A DNA stretch of 30,755 bases from DATBLZ01 sp036555065 (GTDB taxonomy: Bacteria > Pseudomonadota > Gammaproteobacteria > Steroidobacterales > Rariloculaceae). Location of the stretch: NCBI GenBank assembly GCA_036555065.1, contig DATBLZ010000099.1, forward strand, positions 1-30,755. The letters are read 5' to 3'. Each line of letters begins with the position of its first letter. The first letter of the stretch is position 1. This document shows, piece by piece, positions 30,367 to 30,755 of the stretch. Position numbers and translations under genes: made by a program. The notes beneath the pieces are model-generated. The model was not told the origin of the DNA, ran no database searches, and saw only the letters and a list, made by a program, of their open reading frames with translations.

Positions 30367-30755
30367 TGCGCGCCTCTTCGCCGTTTGAGGACGAGGACGA
30401 ATACGCCGATTACGAGCAATGCCAACGGCACAGCCGCGATGTTGACGATCTTCAGCGTAGTGCCGAGCCGATCGATGCTGCTGTCGAGCTCGCGCTGGAC
30501 TTCGCGAAGCTCGCGGCGAATTCGTAGCTGTTCTTGCTGAAAGCGCTCGACCTCCGCTTGCTGCTCGGGGCTCATGAGCAAGGAGCTCGTGTCCTCGCGC
30601 GCGGATTGGAGCTCGCCGAGCCGGCGCTCCGTGTCGGCAAGCTCCGCTTGGAGGCGTTGCTCGGTTTCGCGAAATCTTGCGTCCGCCTCGCGCTGCAGCG
30701 CCTCGACGCGATCGAAAGTCCGCGCAAAAGGCGCACGGCTTTTGAGTCCTATGAG
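30363..30755 (-). CDS. GldG-like ABC transporter auxiliary protein, C-terminal part (runs off right edge)
   Basis: The last 130 residues of a protein whose start lies beyond the window. It reads LIGLKSRAPFARTFDRVEAL, then a long coiled coil (READARFRETEQRLQAELAD and LRIRRELREVQRELDSSIDR), and ends in a membrane segment, IVNIAAVPLALLVIGVFVLV, with a short basic tail. This is the usual C-terminus of GldG/ABC-auxiliary proteins, which in gliding bacteria work with GldA and GldF, but are widespread in non-gliding proteobacteria. The frame is open to the last base. Permease and ATPase genes are expected just outside the window. Confidence 0.85.
   Translation of the reverse strand, partial: LIGLKSRAPFARTFDRVEALQREADARFRETEQRLQAELADTERRLGELQSAREDTSSLLMSPEQQAEVERFQQEQLRIRRELREVQRELDSSIDRLGTTLKIVNIAAVPLALLVIGVFVLVLKRRRGAQ

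Overview
The window is gene-dense, GC-rich chromosomal DNA with strong third-position G/C bias. It most resembles a free-living gammaproteobacterium of the Xanthomonadales/Nevskiales/Steroidobacterales kind. That placement is an inference from gene content: a gammaproteobacterial-type GshA, a FadE-type acyl-CoA dehydrogenase, ExeA/GspB secretion accessories, a PspF-PspABC cluster, and an argR-led arginine operon with the Xanthomonas-like form of ArgG. I see no rRNA, tRNA, CRISPR array, transposase or phage gene. No stretch over about 300 bases lacks a gene.

Layout, left to right. (1) 1-3268, minus: an arginine operon argR - argG - P-loop protein of unknown function - argC (argC cut by the left edge), with overlapping or SD-coupled junctions. 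(2) 3373-4775: a phospholipase/carboxylesterase-family hydrolase facing an NRDE/TANGO2-family protein. (3) 4819-6054: a divergent pair of an FlhC-like regulator and a protein that looks like two FlhD-like domains in tandem, with two near-palindromes 20 bp apart between them. (4) 6115-7877: a YadG/YadH-type ABC exporter. (5) 7926-10715, minus: a DUF4399-like lipoprotein, an ExeA/GspA-type ATPase with a peptidoglycan-binding end, and a GspB-like protein. (6) 10776-14204, minus: malate dehydrogenase and FadE. (7) 14274-17146: pspF divergent from pspA-pspB-pspC and a fourth small membrane protein, with a clear sigma54 promoter before pspA. (8) 17143-17946, minus: two tandem paralogous secreted proteins. 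(9) 18033-21579: a PAS-GGDEF-EAL protein, a YheT-like hydrolase and a bactofilin. (10) 21580-23721: a regulatory interval with a perfect TGTGA-N6-TCACA site and a second sigma54-type promoter, an orphan 91-residue protein, and gshA. (11) 23816-27410: a two-gene unit of unknown membrane-anchored proteins, a ferredoxin-reductase-like flavoprotein, and a quinone oxidoreductase. (12) 27486-29274: three unknown genes. (13) 29278 to the right edge, minus: a GldG-like ABC auxiliary protein (cut) and a DUF4340-like protein.

Most of the window is core metabolism and envelope maintenance. The best candidates for something undescribed are the P-loop protein inside the arginine operon, the FlhC-like/tandem-FlhD-like divergent pair with its operators, the sigma54-driven orphan gene at 21.8 kb, and the shared coiled-coil tail in three consecutive psp-cluster membrane proteins. 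Family names were recognised by reading the proteins; no database search was run.
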